Source: Urophycis tenuis (Eukaryota > Chordata > Actinopteri > Gadiformes > Phycidae). From it: 64,000 nt of DNA. Position numbers and translations under genes: made by a program. Of the stretch, positions 26,201 to 37,727 are shown in pieces; the stretch's first letter is position 1, and every line of letters begins with the position of its first letter. The notes below the pieces were generated by a model. That model saw nothing but the letters and a program-made list of their open reading frames with translations, searched no databases and was not told where the DNA came from. Location: assembly GCA_036785325.1 (NCBI GenBank), contig JAXIVH010000001.1:11114370-11178369 (forward strand), read 5' to 3'.

Positions 26201-29200
26201 TGGGCTCGGAGCGGGCGGAGGCGCCGTCCAGACCGCGGCACGACAACGAGGCGTACAGCGAAGAGGCGGAGGAGGAGGAGGAGGACGACGACGACGTGGA
26301 CATGGCGAGCGAGGCGGTGACGGAGAGCGGCCTGGAGAGCTACGGCAACGGCGACGAAGACGACCTGGCCGACGACGAGAAGCTGGACAACCTGAACCGC
26401 GCGCTCCTCCCCCCGCCGCCCCAGCTGCCGGCCGGCCCCGATGCCCAGTGGGCCCGGCCCGGCCTCCCCGCCGGCCCCTGGGACCAGCCCCTTCAGGCCC
26501 AGCAGCCCCTGGACCGAGGCGCCCAGCCGCTGGCCCCAAACAGCCCCACCGCAGACCTCAACCTGACCTGGCAAGCGGATGCCGAGACCCCGAACCAGTC
26601 CCCGCCCCACGCCTGGCTAGAACTGGGCTCGGCGCCCTTCAGCCCCCCAATCACCGAGGCTTCCCAGCAGTCCTCAGACCAGGACGATGCGCCCAGAGGG
26701 GAAGACCAGGTGGAGATGGATCAGTCCGGGTCCGTGCCGATGCAGACCCTGCCCTCTGCGGCCAGCGCCGGCCCTGCCATGTCTCTGGGCAGCGACATCA
26801 GCACCCCGGAGGAGCTGCGTGACTGCAACCACGCAGAGAAGCCCCAGGCGGACCACTCCCCGGTGCCGTCCGGCCAGCCCGACCCGCGGGGCCCCGATCG
26901 TGCCGCGGAGAAGGGAGACGGGGGCGCGGAGGAGCCCCTGTCGGTCAGCCCTCCTTCCCCCCTGCCCTCGTCCTGCTCCTCCACAGAGGAGGAGGAGGAG
27001 GAGGCCAGCGACACGGAGGGAGAGGCCCTGCTGGACCTGGGCATCGTCAACGCCTGCTTCGACAGGCAGCTGCTGGCCCAGCGGCTGGCCCAGCGCTGCC
27101 TCTCAGCGGTGGAGGAGGGCGAGGAGGCGCCCTACGGCGGAGACGCCCTCTCGCCGCACGCCGAGTCGCCGTCCCCGTGCGCGTTCGCCACCACCGACGC
27201 GTGCGGCCCCGCGGCGCCGGGGGAGGGCCCCACCGGCAGCCCCGCCATCTTCTCCCTGGAGGAGCGGCCCCAGAGGCCCAAGGAGGACGGGCCCCGGCCG
27301 GAGTCGCCGGCCCCGCGCGCCCTGACCCAGGCCCGCGTCCCGGAGCAGAACTACATGCAGTGCGGCCAGCAGGAGGCGGACGACGACGCGGCGTACCGGG
27401 CGGAGGTGGCCCGCTCTCCCGGCGCCGAAGCGTGGCCGCGAGAGGACGATGAGGACGACGACGACGGCGGCGACGAAGAACCCCAGCCTCCGTACTACTC
27501 GACTATCTGTGAAAAGACTGAGAACTGTTTTTCAGGTAACGTATAGTGGCTGGGAGTCACGGCGGGCTGCACCCTCTCTGCCTCACAAGGCTTTCAGTTT
27601 TAATGTTAATCAGTGTCATCGTTTCCTCTCCTATCCTGGGTGGCCGTGATCAAAGTCCAACTCTAACAGAGAGCAAAAAGAAAGGGAAGAAAGTACAGTG
27701 CCATGCCCCCCATATAGCCTTTCCCTTCCAGATGATATGGCTTAAACTCCTGTATGTGCAATTGCTACTATTTACTATTGCGATCAAGATCTGTATGTGT
27801 GTTTCTTTTGTAATTAACACTGCATTATCCTGTCACACCCAGCTGCCATACAAGGACTGTTTACAATTTAGGATTGGAAAAAAAGGAATGGATTGTTGAC
27901 CCCGGGGAAAAAAAAAAAAACACAATGCGGTCAGACACGTGGTTTTCCCCTGTATGTATTCACCGCCCCATCTTTTTTACTATACCAAGAAAAATGTATT
28001 TCCATTTTTGCAAATCTCCTTCCCCCATGACTCCTCTTCTTGCCTTGCACTTTAAAGTTTGAATATCCCCTGCGCCTTCCCGCCCTCATTTCTGTTTGTC
28101 CATATTTTGGAATAATGAAACTTTAAACGCTTTAAATAAAGATTAGACTTTTTTTTACCATTAAGTGCTCTCTTCCTGGACAGCTTTATTTACCGTGTGT
28201 GCAGGGGGGCGGAGTGTGTATGGGAAACAAAACCTGGTCTCTGAAACACGGGGGGGCGGTGGGGCAACGATATGTCAGTTTGGATTTTAGTTCTATTTTT
28301 TCATCTTGGATAGTTGCAATCTTGTTGTTTTTCTTTTTTTTTTTTTTTTAACGTAACCTTAGTTAATAATGGGCGTAGGCTAATGAACGTATCCATAACT
28401 GATCCACAAGCGCCTGCTCTCATGTTGGCCGTCCTCATGGAGACACGGCCTTGCAGTCAGCCGTTCACGCTGGACTCTGTCGCTCCGTAGAGTTTGACCT
28501 CAGCAGCGGTCCCCCGCTCCGCCGTCTGCAGCGTCCCGACAGGACGCCCTTCTGACGGGCCCCTTTTGTCCCGAAGGCTCCGCCTTCAGACGCCACGAAG
28601 GACCCACCCCCCCCCACCCCCTCCACGCCAGACTGTTGTACTCGGAGGATGCAAGCGATTACCTGGCCAGTCGTCTGTTCCCTCTCGTTGTTTTTTTGTG
28701 TTTTCTCTCTCTGGTGCTTCTTGCTGGCTCTGGCTCATTTCATCTCTAATGCCCCCGGGGAAAATCACCGTATGCATGACCGCACTGTTGCACTAAAGAC
28801 TCACTTGGCTCTGGAACCTTCAGCCCTAAAACGATATTAGTTTTTAAACTGGTGTATATCAAGGTAGTTTTATGAGCAGGCTCATAATGTAAGTCAGAGT
28901 CGAGCCTTCAGTGATTGTTTCTAAAGCCAAGCTATTGGGCCCTTGGGTCCTTGGTCACTGTTTGTCTTATGACTGCATGGATGAGGCTCCAGGCATGCAT
29001 GTGGCTTAGTACTCGCAATGGTTAACTAACTTTGTGGTTGACATTGTCTCACTATATTTGGTGGTATTTGCAAAAACAGGAAGTTGCTTTTTTTTTTGTT
29101 GTTCTTCTTTGCTCACATGGCTTGTTTTCTCTTATGGGGTTCACTCAAAATGGCCAAATAATGAAAAAGGAATGCTTTCTTTTGCTCTCTGCTTAGATAT

Positions 29201-30787
29201 GATCTAGCCTTCACCCACCCACCCACCCACACAGTACTGTAGCTGGTAAACGGTCACAATGCTCTGGTGTTGAATCTTGACTCACACAAAACTTGAAACA
29301 CGGGCACTTTGGCGAAACTTGCATGTAAAGAACCCACGGTCACTTCAAAAGTGTCGGGAGCACAACTGCTGGTTTGTTGCTGATGTTTATGCCTTGCATG
29401 ACCGTTAATGTTATTCCCAAAGAGCTCTGCACATAATTTGGCAGCAATTTTGCCTTTCTTCTTTTTTTTTTACCCATGATGCACTGCACTCACTGCTCCT
29501 CTGCCGCCTGTCACTCTGTAACGCCACGCTACCGTGATCTCCCCCCCTCCCCCCCCACCCCCCATTCCATCTCTCCCGCTCCCCCCCCACCACCACCACC
29601 CCCCCTCTTTCTCACATGCAGGCCTCAGCACGCTGCCGCAACCCCACCGTCGCCGCCGCGGCCCCCACCCCCACCAGCCCCCAGCGGGCCGCTGTGATGT
29701 CATCATGCCCCGCGGAGACCTGGTGGTGGCCACGCCCCGGCTGGCCTGCACTGACCTACCGCCCAGGAACGCAGGCGGCCTGCAGGCCCGCAGCCCCCAG
29801 CTGCACCGGCTGGCCCAGCACCAGAGGCACCTCCTGGAGCTCCAGCAACGCAGGGAGCTCCAGAACCAGCCTGCTAAAGAAGAGGAGGGAGTGGAGGAGG
29901 AGAGGACAGAGGAGCTCCATAATAAGGAGGAAGCAAAGATGAGGATGGCGGCAGAGGAGGCGAGGAGGAGAGCGGCACTGAAGGCGGAGGAGGAGGAGAA
30001 GGAGGCGGCGAGGAGGAAAGCAGAGAAGATGGAGGAGAGGAGGAAAGAGGAGGTGGAGAGGCAGAGGCGGGATCAGCTTCAGCTGCAGCTCCAGCAGCAG
30101 CAGGAGGAGCTGCAGCAGAGACAGCAGATCATGCAGTGGCAGCAGGAGCTGGAAGGCCAACAGGGTCAGTCTGCAGCAGCACTGCTCCTGTCTCCCTCCT
30201 CCGGCCTCTGCACCATCTACGAGGCCCTGGAGAACAGCGAGGAGGAGGGCGCCGCCGAGGAGGAGGAGGAGGAGGAGGAGGTGGTGAAGGAGCTGAGAAC
30301 GGACGAGGAGCCAGAGGAGCCACAGCGGCTCACGGAGGACGACGCTCACCTGGAGCGCGTGGCGTCGGATGACTCCGACTCTTCGCTCTCATCCCAGAAC
30401 CCTCCCTCTCCTCCTCCTCCTCCCCAGCCCGACTCCCCGCGTACACCCAGCAGCAGCAGCCACCACCACCACCACCTCCACCACCCCGCCCACCCCCTCG
30501 ACTGGGGCAAGAAGGTGGACATGGTGCAGCAGCTGATCAACCAGAGCCTCCTGCTCACCGCGGAGGGCTGCTGCTGCGCCTCCTCGTCCTCCCCGCTGCT
30601 GCTGCTGCCGGGGGGCGCGGGGGGCACCCTCAGCCCCCTGGAGAGCAGCCTCTGGCCCCGCCTGCTGCCGCCGCTCTCCCCGCCCTCCTCCGCCACGGTC
30701 ACCTCCGTCAGCAGCTACTCCCCGGAGGCTGCCAGCAGCGCCCCCCAGGGGGACTGGACGGTGGTGGAGCTGGAGACGCACCACTGA
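17246..30787 (+). CDS. prr36: Proline-rich protein 36-like gene, five coding exons, complete
   Basis: Exons 17246-17870, 18192-18285, 24572-24795, 24947-27535 and 29622-30787 join in phase with GT/AG borders and give about 1565 residues; family members are also above 1 kb of protein. The containing first exon starts after an acceptor at 17126, and an in-frame stop precedes the ATG at 17246; ATG 17267 has a better Kozak context (ACCATGG). Residues 1-314 are basic and Ser/Thr/Pro/Ala-rich; about 315-1178 (one exon) are Pro/Ala-rich then acidic with Glu/Asp runs, ending in YYSTICEKTENCFSG. The last exon has a Gln/Glu coiled coil (about 1237-1357), SGLCTIYEALE, VDMVQQLINQ, GGTLSPLESSLWP and the terminus WTVVELETHH. 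From memory these C-terminal blocks are shared by PRR36 and the C-terminal half of BTBD8, a clathrin-adaptor-linked protein. Function unknown; mostly disordered. PRR36 is chosen over BTBD8 because no BTB domain is seen and linkage fits human 19p13. Confidence 0.8.
19359..19427. repeat. Dispersed fish repeat fragment
   Basis: A short block in prr36 intron 2 containing TTTATTTATATAGCGCCAAT and ATCTCAAGACACTTT. I recognise this as a very common dispersed repeat tail in teleosts, from memory. No element borders or target-site duplication could be defined. Confidence 0.5.
23963..24062. repeat. Minisatellite, 22-bp unit, about four copies
   Basis: Unit GTTCTCTGCTCCTCTCCCCT plus CC, starting at about 23975, 23997, 24019 and 24041 with exact 22-base spacing and little divergence. 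It lies in prr36 intron 2. Confidence 0.85.
24393..24432. repeat. Fragment similar to the SINE/LINE tail at 34350
   Basis: Contains ACATTTAGCAGATGCTTTT followed by CCAAAGC, a diverged match to the tail of the SINE at 34350-34511. It sits in prr36 intron 2 just upstream of the 24572 exon and has no tRNA-like head. Confidence 0.45.
24947..27535 (+). CDS. prr36: prr36 large coding exon
   Basis: A 2589-nt uninterrupted exon, phase 1 in and phase 1 out, GC-rich (especially at third positions) against AT-richer flanking introns. It encodes poly-Ala/Val and Pro runs, a VDPSVDPSVDPED repeat, and several acidic tracts. The donor at 27536 (CAG|GTAAC) follows the conserved YYSTICEKTE block. Long antisense frames across it are a GC effect. 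Confidence 0.85.
27536..28140 (+). other. prr36: Possible alternative 3' end of prr36 by intron retention
   Basis: If the donor at 27536 is not used, translation continues for only Asn-Val and stops at 27543-27545. A canonical AATAAA follows at 28135-28140 with a T-rich stretch after it. Together these could make a shorter transcript lacking the coiled coil and the WTVVELETHH terminus. This rests on signals only; no transcript evidence is available. Confidence 0.35.
29622..30787 (+). CDS. prr36: prr36 terminal coding exon (conserved C-terminal module)
   Basis: The acceptor CATGCAG at 29615-29621 follows a long C-rich tract. The first two bases complete a Gly codon split with the previous exon (FSG|LSTLPQPHRR). 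It contains a Lys/Glu/Gln-rich coiled coil, an acidic tract, a His run, and the family-specific C-terminal blocks ending at the TGA at 30785-30787. Confidence 0.85.
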
Positions 30788-33360
30788 TGGGGGGGGGGGA
30801 GAGCTTTGAGTCTGGTTTGGCTTTAGTGCGTCGGGTGTGGAGTATTGGAACACATCCAGGGCTGTTTCCCCCCCCCCCCCCCCCCCCCCCCCGCTCCCTG
30901 CCTAAGACACACACAACACTCACTCATATACACACACGCACGCGCACAACACACCACACACACTGACTGCACTGATGCTGATGCATGCATACAACAAGGT
31001 ATTTCTAGTTGTTTTTAGATGTGCAATTGACAAACCAGAGCATAGTTATTATACAGGGAAGTGCGTAGATGGAGAAACTAGTACGTAGTGATGCTCAGGA
31101 TCACACACACACACACACACCAGGTCCTAAGTGATGGGTGTGTTATGAGGACTGCATGGGTTCTCTCTGCAATCCAACACCGAAGACGTTGCCATGTGGT
31201 CGCTGAGGACTACACTCGGACACATGACACCACGGATGGAGTACAGCAATACTCCACACACCGACACACTGCTCGTACACTGTTTCACACTGATGATCTC
31301 ATCATTCCTACTGACTGACCTAGATCTCACACACACACACACGTTGCCAAATGGCTATTATGCTAAGGATACATGGGTTACGTCTGGAGGGTATATTGTA
31401 TTATTCCTCTGGTTTTGGGGCAGCGTCTGTAGCGAGAACTGAAGCCATGACGCTCATTTATCACGCCACGGATATGATGTTGGCCATGACTTTGGATTTC
31501 AGGTTCACACTGGAGGTGCTTAGCTACTGATGAGTGGTGTACTCTACTGAAGCTCAGAGAGCTTTTCCTTTCCTGGAAAACATGTGTTGCTTTAAATGCA
31601 CTTTTGAGATTCCGTTCAGTCATTCAACGCCTAGGTCTAAACCCACGTCTTTGTAGCTGGCTGCCGGTATGAAAAAATTTTAATGGAAGGAAGAATTTGG
31701 ATCTATTTTCATACTATGTGTTGGATGGTCATGAGTAAACCTGTAAAAAAAAGTGCTTATGAAGGAGATATTTACTAACTAGCCCAACAGAGATGGGTAG
31801 TGCTGGTGTTTGACACAGGTCCTAGTCCTGTTTCTCATCAGCAACACACAGACTGGAGTTCCATGGTTTGTAAGGCATCTGGTTCTCGTTCAACTGGCCC
31901 GTCAGCTGTTTAACCCTGAAGCACAACGCAGCACATCTCCCACTCCTGACGCACGCAGGCCACCTGTGAAGAGGGTGGAAGACGCAATAAACTGTTGGGC
32001 GAGACGAAGGATTTATTTTTTAAGACGTGCGTGTGTGTTTGTGTGTGTGTGTGACCATCGACTGGGCGTCTGGAACCGGTTACTGCTGTGAGCTCTCATG
32101 TTGATCATGTCGGGGAGGGTGGGGGTGGTTTACTACTGTGAGCGTGGTCATGTTAGTGATCATGTGGGGTGGGGTGGGGGGGTTGTTATTCCAGGTTATT
32201 TGAGTAGGTTCTTGTATGGAGAAACTGTGAATTATGGTACATGAGTCTGCGGTCTGTCTGGTGTGTTTTCGTGCTCGTCGTTTCCTCTGTTGCCTCGTGG
32301 GACCGGTGGGTCGGCTCTCTCCTGGCGACCCGCTGTGCGACGCGTCAGTGGTCCGATGCGTTTTGACTGGCGTTTACCTTTTTGCCGGGGTGCTTTGTGT
32401 GCTGTCGTGGTGGCGTCCACACTTGGGACTGTTTTTAACGGCGCCGATGGGTCCATTTTAACAGAATCGTAAAAAGATGATTTTTTTTTTTTTTTTAATG
32501 TTTTAATCTACTGCTTCAAATGAAATCCGAGATCCTTCGGCCAATAAGCAAATATTTGACTCCGAGGCAGCCTGTTGGTTTCCCTATATTGTTGCTCACG
32601 GAGCTTCCTTTTTACACACCGCCTACTATTCTATCCATAGTGTCTTATCAGAAACCAACGTTCAGACCCGAGCACCCAGCTGGAGCGGGTGACGCTCGGT
32701 GTCATCAGATACATTCCTGGTGTCCACTGTAACGTAACTCACTCGCATCATCGCATCGTCCGCTTTTTGACAAAGCGGGACTTTAACCAGTTTTCATACG
32801 AAACCCCATTTCGGTTTGCTTTTTGTGTAGCATAATAACAAGCCGAGAGTACTGTCACGTGCCCGCTCACTGTAATGAAGGAGCTGGTGTTGCGTCGTGT
32901 ACCATTTAGTGTTACATTTGATGCCACCAGAGGTTTGCTGGTCCTCCCCTACGGTCCGGTTATAGACGTTTAAAATGTAGTATGAAGGGATATAGGCTGT
33001 AACTGCTTAGGTTTTGTCAGTAAAATACTTAGTTTATGGGTAGGCATGAATATTAAAGTAGTCTAAAGGGTAGGGCCGATGCACATTTGGTAGTTGTGCT
33101 GTCAAACACTATTGCAAAAGTAGCAAGGGAACCTTTACATGTGATGTATACAAATCAATTCTGGCTATTCTTTTGGGTCTCGACATTGAACGCTTCTGCT
33201 GGTGTTTAGTGAGTGGCGCCCACTGGAGGAAGATTCTGGCAGCTTGTTCGAAAAAATATTTTGTATTTTCCTCGTGCTCTTTGACTTTGAAGGACAAGAA
33301 TATGTGATTTTATGTAATTATTTTAATGCATTATGTAATGAATAAAATTATTCCTTTTTT
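30788..33360 (+). other. prr36: Probable prr36 3' UTR
   Basis: No coding exon is visible between the prr36 stop and the polyadenylation signal at 33341. The stretch is AT-richer than the coding exons, with a poly-C run (about 30868-30892), CA repeats (31101-31120 and 31330-31342) and a poly-T run near 32480. I read it as one long 3' UTR, which is an inference. Confidence 0.5.
33341..33346 (+). terminator. prr36: Polyadenylation signal AATAAA for prr36
   Basis: AATAAA at 33341-33346 is followed by a T-rich run and a GT-rich stretch (GTGTTGTGTGT), the usual downstream element. It lies about 430 bases from the stop codon of the convergent - strand gene. Confidence 0.55.
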
Positions 33361-33775
33361 TTACCCGGTGTTGTGTGTAATGTTGCAGGGGAAATGAATT
33401 GCGTACAACTTTGGAAATGGGGTTATTTTTTTAGTCAAATATTTTTTTACTTAAATATTAATGCCAACAATAACAGGTTATAAAAAGACGGTTAAAAATA
33501 AATGTCAAAAAAGACTGTGCATAACCTGACACAGGTGATTAAAATCAAACACATTTTGCAACAGTTAAAACTTGGAACACTTGACATCAGCTGAACAACT
33601 AGCCGGAAAAACACTTTTGAAAGAATGTGTGGTGTCAACAACGCTACTCTTTACAAATACTATTTATGAACACACTGACTGCTTCGAATCCCTGTGGACC
33701 TTTCGCTTGCTCTTTTGAATTGTTTGTCTTCAGTTCTGGGAATGACTCATCCGCCCACTCTCCACAACCTTACTA

Positions 33776-36167
33776 TCATTCTGAAAATGGGGCGTCATCC
33801 TTCCCTCCAGTCTGCTGGGGAAGCAGCACCCCCAGCAGGCAGTCTGTGGCATGACAGACCGACGGCTCCTGGCTGCCTAGAGAGACCAGCTTTAGGTATC
33901 TGGCCCGAGGGACCTCACAAAGGACCCTAAGGTGCACACACAAACACAGCAAAAAGCTAAGTAATGCAGGAGAGACGCCCTCTGTGCGCATCATGGCGTT
34001 CTGTTGGCAGGTCCTGTGAGCTTTGTGCGGCAAACTAAACGCATTGCAGACTGGCTTGCAGCAAAGTTAATGTCCCTTGCAACGCGACGTCCTTGCAACA
34101 ACGAGTAACAGCTGCTGTCCTGATGTGACGCATGCAGGAGGACAAGCAGTTTGAACGTGAAGGCCATCTAGAGGACCCCTTGAGAGAGAGAGAGAGTCCG
34201 TGTGTGTGTGTGAGAGAGAGGCTTTACCTGTGAAGCTCCTCGAGTGGCTATGGAGGCATCAAAGACATTTAGTGTACATGTCTCTCAGTCTTTTAATGTT
34301 AGTGGTAATGACTGGAGCATGTAGGCAAGGATGGGGTAAATTATGAGGTAAATGTGCATTTAGCAGACGCTTTTGTCCAAAGCGACTTACAATCAGTGCA
34401 TTTGTGGGGTTCGACATGTGGACCGTTAAGAGGAGGGGGATCGCGGGGATCGAACGGCCAACCCTACAGTTAGTGGACGACCCGCTCTACCAACTGAGCT
34501 ACTGCCACCCCAAAAATGAACACTGGTGAAATTGACTTTGAAAGGATTTGAACAGACAACCTTGTGACCTGGAGTCAGATGCACAACACATGTGCCACAG
34601 GGTCTTCAGGTGGTCTTAATATTAAAAGATGAAGTCTTAAGACTTCAGACAGGTGAAACTTCTGTTGTTCCCCCCCCCCTGTTTCAGATTGTCTTCACAC
34701 CCAAAAGATCTTGATTTTCTTTGAATAGGCGGACACACAGCGTGGTACTCGGTACTGCAGACTGTACTGTCATGCTACAGACCATTAACTCTGGGGACAA
34801 TTTGATGTCAATATAGGACCGCCCTCTTTACTAGCGCAGCCAATCCCATGAGGGCCTACCAGTCATAGATGTCCTCTATGTCCGGGTCAGGGACGGTCTG
34901 CACCCACCGACCAATCGACCATGTCCTTGTTGCCAGGTCGCCAGGGACAAGCCCCTCCCCCTCTTTTCTGCTGACCCCTTCGGGAATGTCCTCGTAACAC
35001 ATAAAGAAGCTGAGGCACACACACACACACACACAGACCAAATTAGACAAGATGTAATTATGTTAAGATGCGATTGTTAAATGGTAATGTCACTTCGGTA
35101 CAAAGTTACATCAGCATAGATTTGACATGAAGCAGGCAGACACAAAAAGTAGAAAATAGTTCAACTCTTAGTCGTTGAGGTTGTAGTGGGTTTTGGGCTT
35201 TTAAGATATGTTTATATTTGCCTACTGTTAAAGTGCTCTTAAGCAAGGCACTTGAGAGGGCCCTATAGAATGACCCTAGTGTAGCCTGTTCCTACCCAGG
35301 GAGCTGCTTTGTGAAGCGAGTCTTGAATGAATGGGAAACACACAAAAAAGCCTCTCTCTCCGTCTCGCTCGGCAAAACTCACTATTCTGTGTCACCGCCT
35401 GTGTCCAGCTGCCGCTCCTCTGGCTCCTCCACTTCCTCCTGCTGCTGCTGCTGCTGCTGCTGTTGGTGCTGCTGCTGCTGCTGCTGGTGGGGATGAAGCC
35501 GGTCGTCTGACAGCCTCTCCACGTTCCAGCGCATGCGCTTGTAGATGCCGGGCTGGGCCCCGCCCCCGGAGAGGAAGGGCGTGGCCGAGTGGTAGCGGAA
35601 CACAGACACCTTCAGTCCATCTATCACACACCGGCCGATGTAGAAGTGAGACAGGCTATGTAGAGGCGAGACAGGGTATGAAGAGGTGAGACAAGAGTAT
35701 AAAAAGGTGAGGCGGGCGTAGGTAGAGGTGAGGCAGAATGAAGACGTGATACAGGGCATCAAGAGGCGAGACAGGCGTATGTAGAGGTGAGACAGGGTAT
35801 GAAGAGGTGATACAGGGCATCAAGAGGCGAGACAGGCGTATGTAGAGGTGAGGCAGAATGAAGAGGTGATACAGGGCATCAAGAGGCGAGACAGGCGTAT
35901 GTAGAGGTGAGACAGGGTATGAAGCGGTGATACAGGGCATCAAGAGGTGAGACAGGCGTACGATGAAGAGGAGCCCGGGCTCCACTCTCTCTTGCCTGAG
36001 AAGTCACTGTTCAGAGGCATGTGAGTACCACACGACTAAAAGATGTGTACCTGTCCGCCTGGCTCTCATCTACTGAGAGGAGTCCCTGTTGGGTGTAGTT
36101 CAGCACCAGCTCTTCCAACCGCTCACAGAGTCTCTGGGAGAGTTCAAGCAACTACATGACACAAACA

Positions 36168-36210
<43 letters not shown>

Positions 36211-37131
36211 GTGGTCACACAAGCACACAGCATGTGGTGAACAATGACTTTACAGATAGAAATAATACAGATATTATTATTATTGTGGTGATCATGAGGA
36301 CACTTGCTGTGGATGAGGAGATGGAGGGGAGTGGGCCTGCAGGCTGCTGGCTCAGCCTGCTCCGAGCTCTGGACTCCAGGTAGGTGAAGAGGGGCTGGGA
36401 GGAGGACAGAAAGGTTGGCACCAGGGTGCTGAGGTGCTCTCGCTCTAGTTGGTCCTGCCTGCAAACAAACCAATATGAAAACACACACTTATATAAAGGT
36501 TTTTTTGTACAACATCAGAGGAACGGGGGCAATGATAATTTGATGTGTGCCTAATACCTTTGACTAAATCAATACGTGTAGTCCAAATAAATCCATAATC
36601 TCTCCCATTAAAATGCAATTTGTCAACTCTTAAAAGCAGTGCCTCAGCCTTCTAACAAAGCCATATAGCGATGACTCGCTCCTTTCTTACGCGTGAGCCA
36701 GCTGGTTCTGTAAATCATCTGCTCTCCCCATGAGGAGCTGTAGCTGGGCCTTAATGGGATGGATATCGGCAGCCGATGCTCTCATGTCAATGGAACCGGA
36801 GACCTCGAAGGAGTCTGCGCTGCAAGTCTTTTCCTCTCCACACGAGGGGGCAAAAGCCCCATCAAACACCTCCAAGAGCATCTCCTTTAACTCTTAAATA
36901 GAATAGGTTGTTTTACTATCGGCACATTTTGTTTCATCATTCACATCATTTACAGCAGGTAACTCCTTGCTTATAGACGCATGATCAACCTTGCTTGACA
37001 CCCAGCAGGGTTGCGGAGATGCCCCGGTCCTCGCTCGTCGTCTCCTGGGGTTGAGCTCCTAATGAAGGATCTAGATGTTGTGGTGAATCTGAGGTCATCC
37101 TGACACTGTCTGCTCCTTCGATGTTAGACAT
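33776..37131 (-). CDS. c19orf67: C19orf67 homologue (UPF0575 family), seven exons, complete
   Basis: Exons, high to low: 37131-36990, 36892-36691, 36458-about 36308, 36151-36051, 35655-35383, 35009-34860 and 33926-33776. They join in phase to about 389 residues; human C19orf67 is near 358 from memory. Blocks matching the human protein in order: QLQLLMGRADDLQNQL; VPTFLSSSQPLFTYLESRARS; LLELSQRLCERLEELVL; a VSVFRY block; a YKRMRWNVE block; YFFMCYEDI; WSIGRWVQ; and a terminal block starting W|VLCEVPRARY with the Trp codon split across an intron. Function is unknown in the family; no membrane segment or catalytic motif is seen, only helical stretches. Odd points: a polyglutamine tract in exon 5, a minisatellite in the intron before it, and no clear GT donor for exon 3 (a GC donor at 36307 keeps frame). 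The start is the first in-frame ATG. The gene is convergent with prr36 and divergent from pkn1. Confidence 0.85.
34350..34511 (-). mobile_element. tRNA-derived SINE
   Basis: Read on the - strand, it opens with a tRNA-like head holding an A-box-like TAGCTCAGTTGGTAGAG (34501-34485) and a B-box-like GTTCGATCCCC (34454-34444). It ends with a tail containing AAGTCGCTTTGGACAAAAGC and TCTGCTAAATG, the L2-like tail widespread in teleost SINEs. It lies in the last intron of c19orf67, in the same orientation as that gene. It is not a functional tRNA gene because the acceptor stem and 3' half are absent. Confidence 0.75.
35439..35487 (-). repeat. c19orf67: Coding CAG repeat (polyglutamine) in c19orf67 exon 5
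   Basis: On the - strand, CAG-type codons encode six Gln, a His and nine Gln, just before the acidic EEVEEPEE stretch. The frame is preserved on both sides and the exon splices in phase. I recall no such tract in the human protein. Confidence 0.85.
35640..35975 (-). repeat. Minisatellite, ~60-bp unit made of ~20-bp subunits
   Basis: Units restart with CAAGAGGCGAGACAGGCGTA at about 35760, 35821 and 35880, with a diverged one at 35941 and degenerate units down to about 35640. Subunits are variations of GAGGTGAGACAGGGTATGAA. The array fills most of the intron before c19orf67 exon 5 and runs into the splice acceptor of that exon. Confidence 0.85.
36169..36207. repeat. (AC)n microsatellite
   Basis: About 39 bases of AC in c19orf67 intron 3, close to the exon 4 acceptor at 36152. 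Confidence 0.9.
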
Positions 37132-37727
37132 CCTTTCTGCTTTGTGTTGAAAACCAACCACACAGACTTATTTAGCTAGTTTTGCATGTGTGCTACCGTT
37201 GACCTCAACCTCCTGTTCATCTGTACAGATGACTTTCGACGTTTCTTCGCTCACCGTGAATCATATTCCCCCCCCCAAAAAAAACTGGCCATCCCGAATA
37301 ACTTGTGCAGTCTAGTTTAATCCCCGAATCAGTGTTTGTGTCAATCACACTTTGGCTAACCTTAGTTCAGGGAACGTTGTTTTTTGGGGGACTTACTTGC
37401 TAATGTCAACTGCCGAACTTAAATTACATTTTTCCACAGCGTTCTGAAAAGGGAACAGATTAAAAGGAGAGTCGATCATTACATCAGGTGTATTGTTTTG
37501 TTAATAATAGGGGAATACTTTTTTATTCCAATGATGAGCGGTATCAGGTGGCTCACCTCTCAAGTCCGCCACGTGGTGCAGTCCGTGTATTTATTATCCA
37601 TTTCAGTGTTGACTTGGAATACAATTAAATCACAGGTATCTCTTTTGATATAAATGTCAAATTAGATATTTTAATTGTATCTTAAACTGATTTGCGCTTC
37701 CCTTGACGTTAAAAGTTGTAACACTTC

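Noticed and set aside
25612..26610. 332-codon antisense frame across the prr36 large exon, and similar - strand frames at 24885-25730 and 17236-17913
   Set aside because: GC-rich third positions of the sense exon remove antisense stops; composition follows from the + strand gene.
34444..34501. tRNA-like A and B boxes suggesting a tRNA gene
   Set aside because: The sequence runs directly into a SINE tail and lacks a complete cloverleaf, so it is a SINE head.
34856..34858. TAG as the stop codon of c19orf67
   Set aside because: The bases TG|GTAGGC form a splice donor; joining to the exon at 33926 completes a Trp codon and restores the family C-terminal block.
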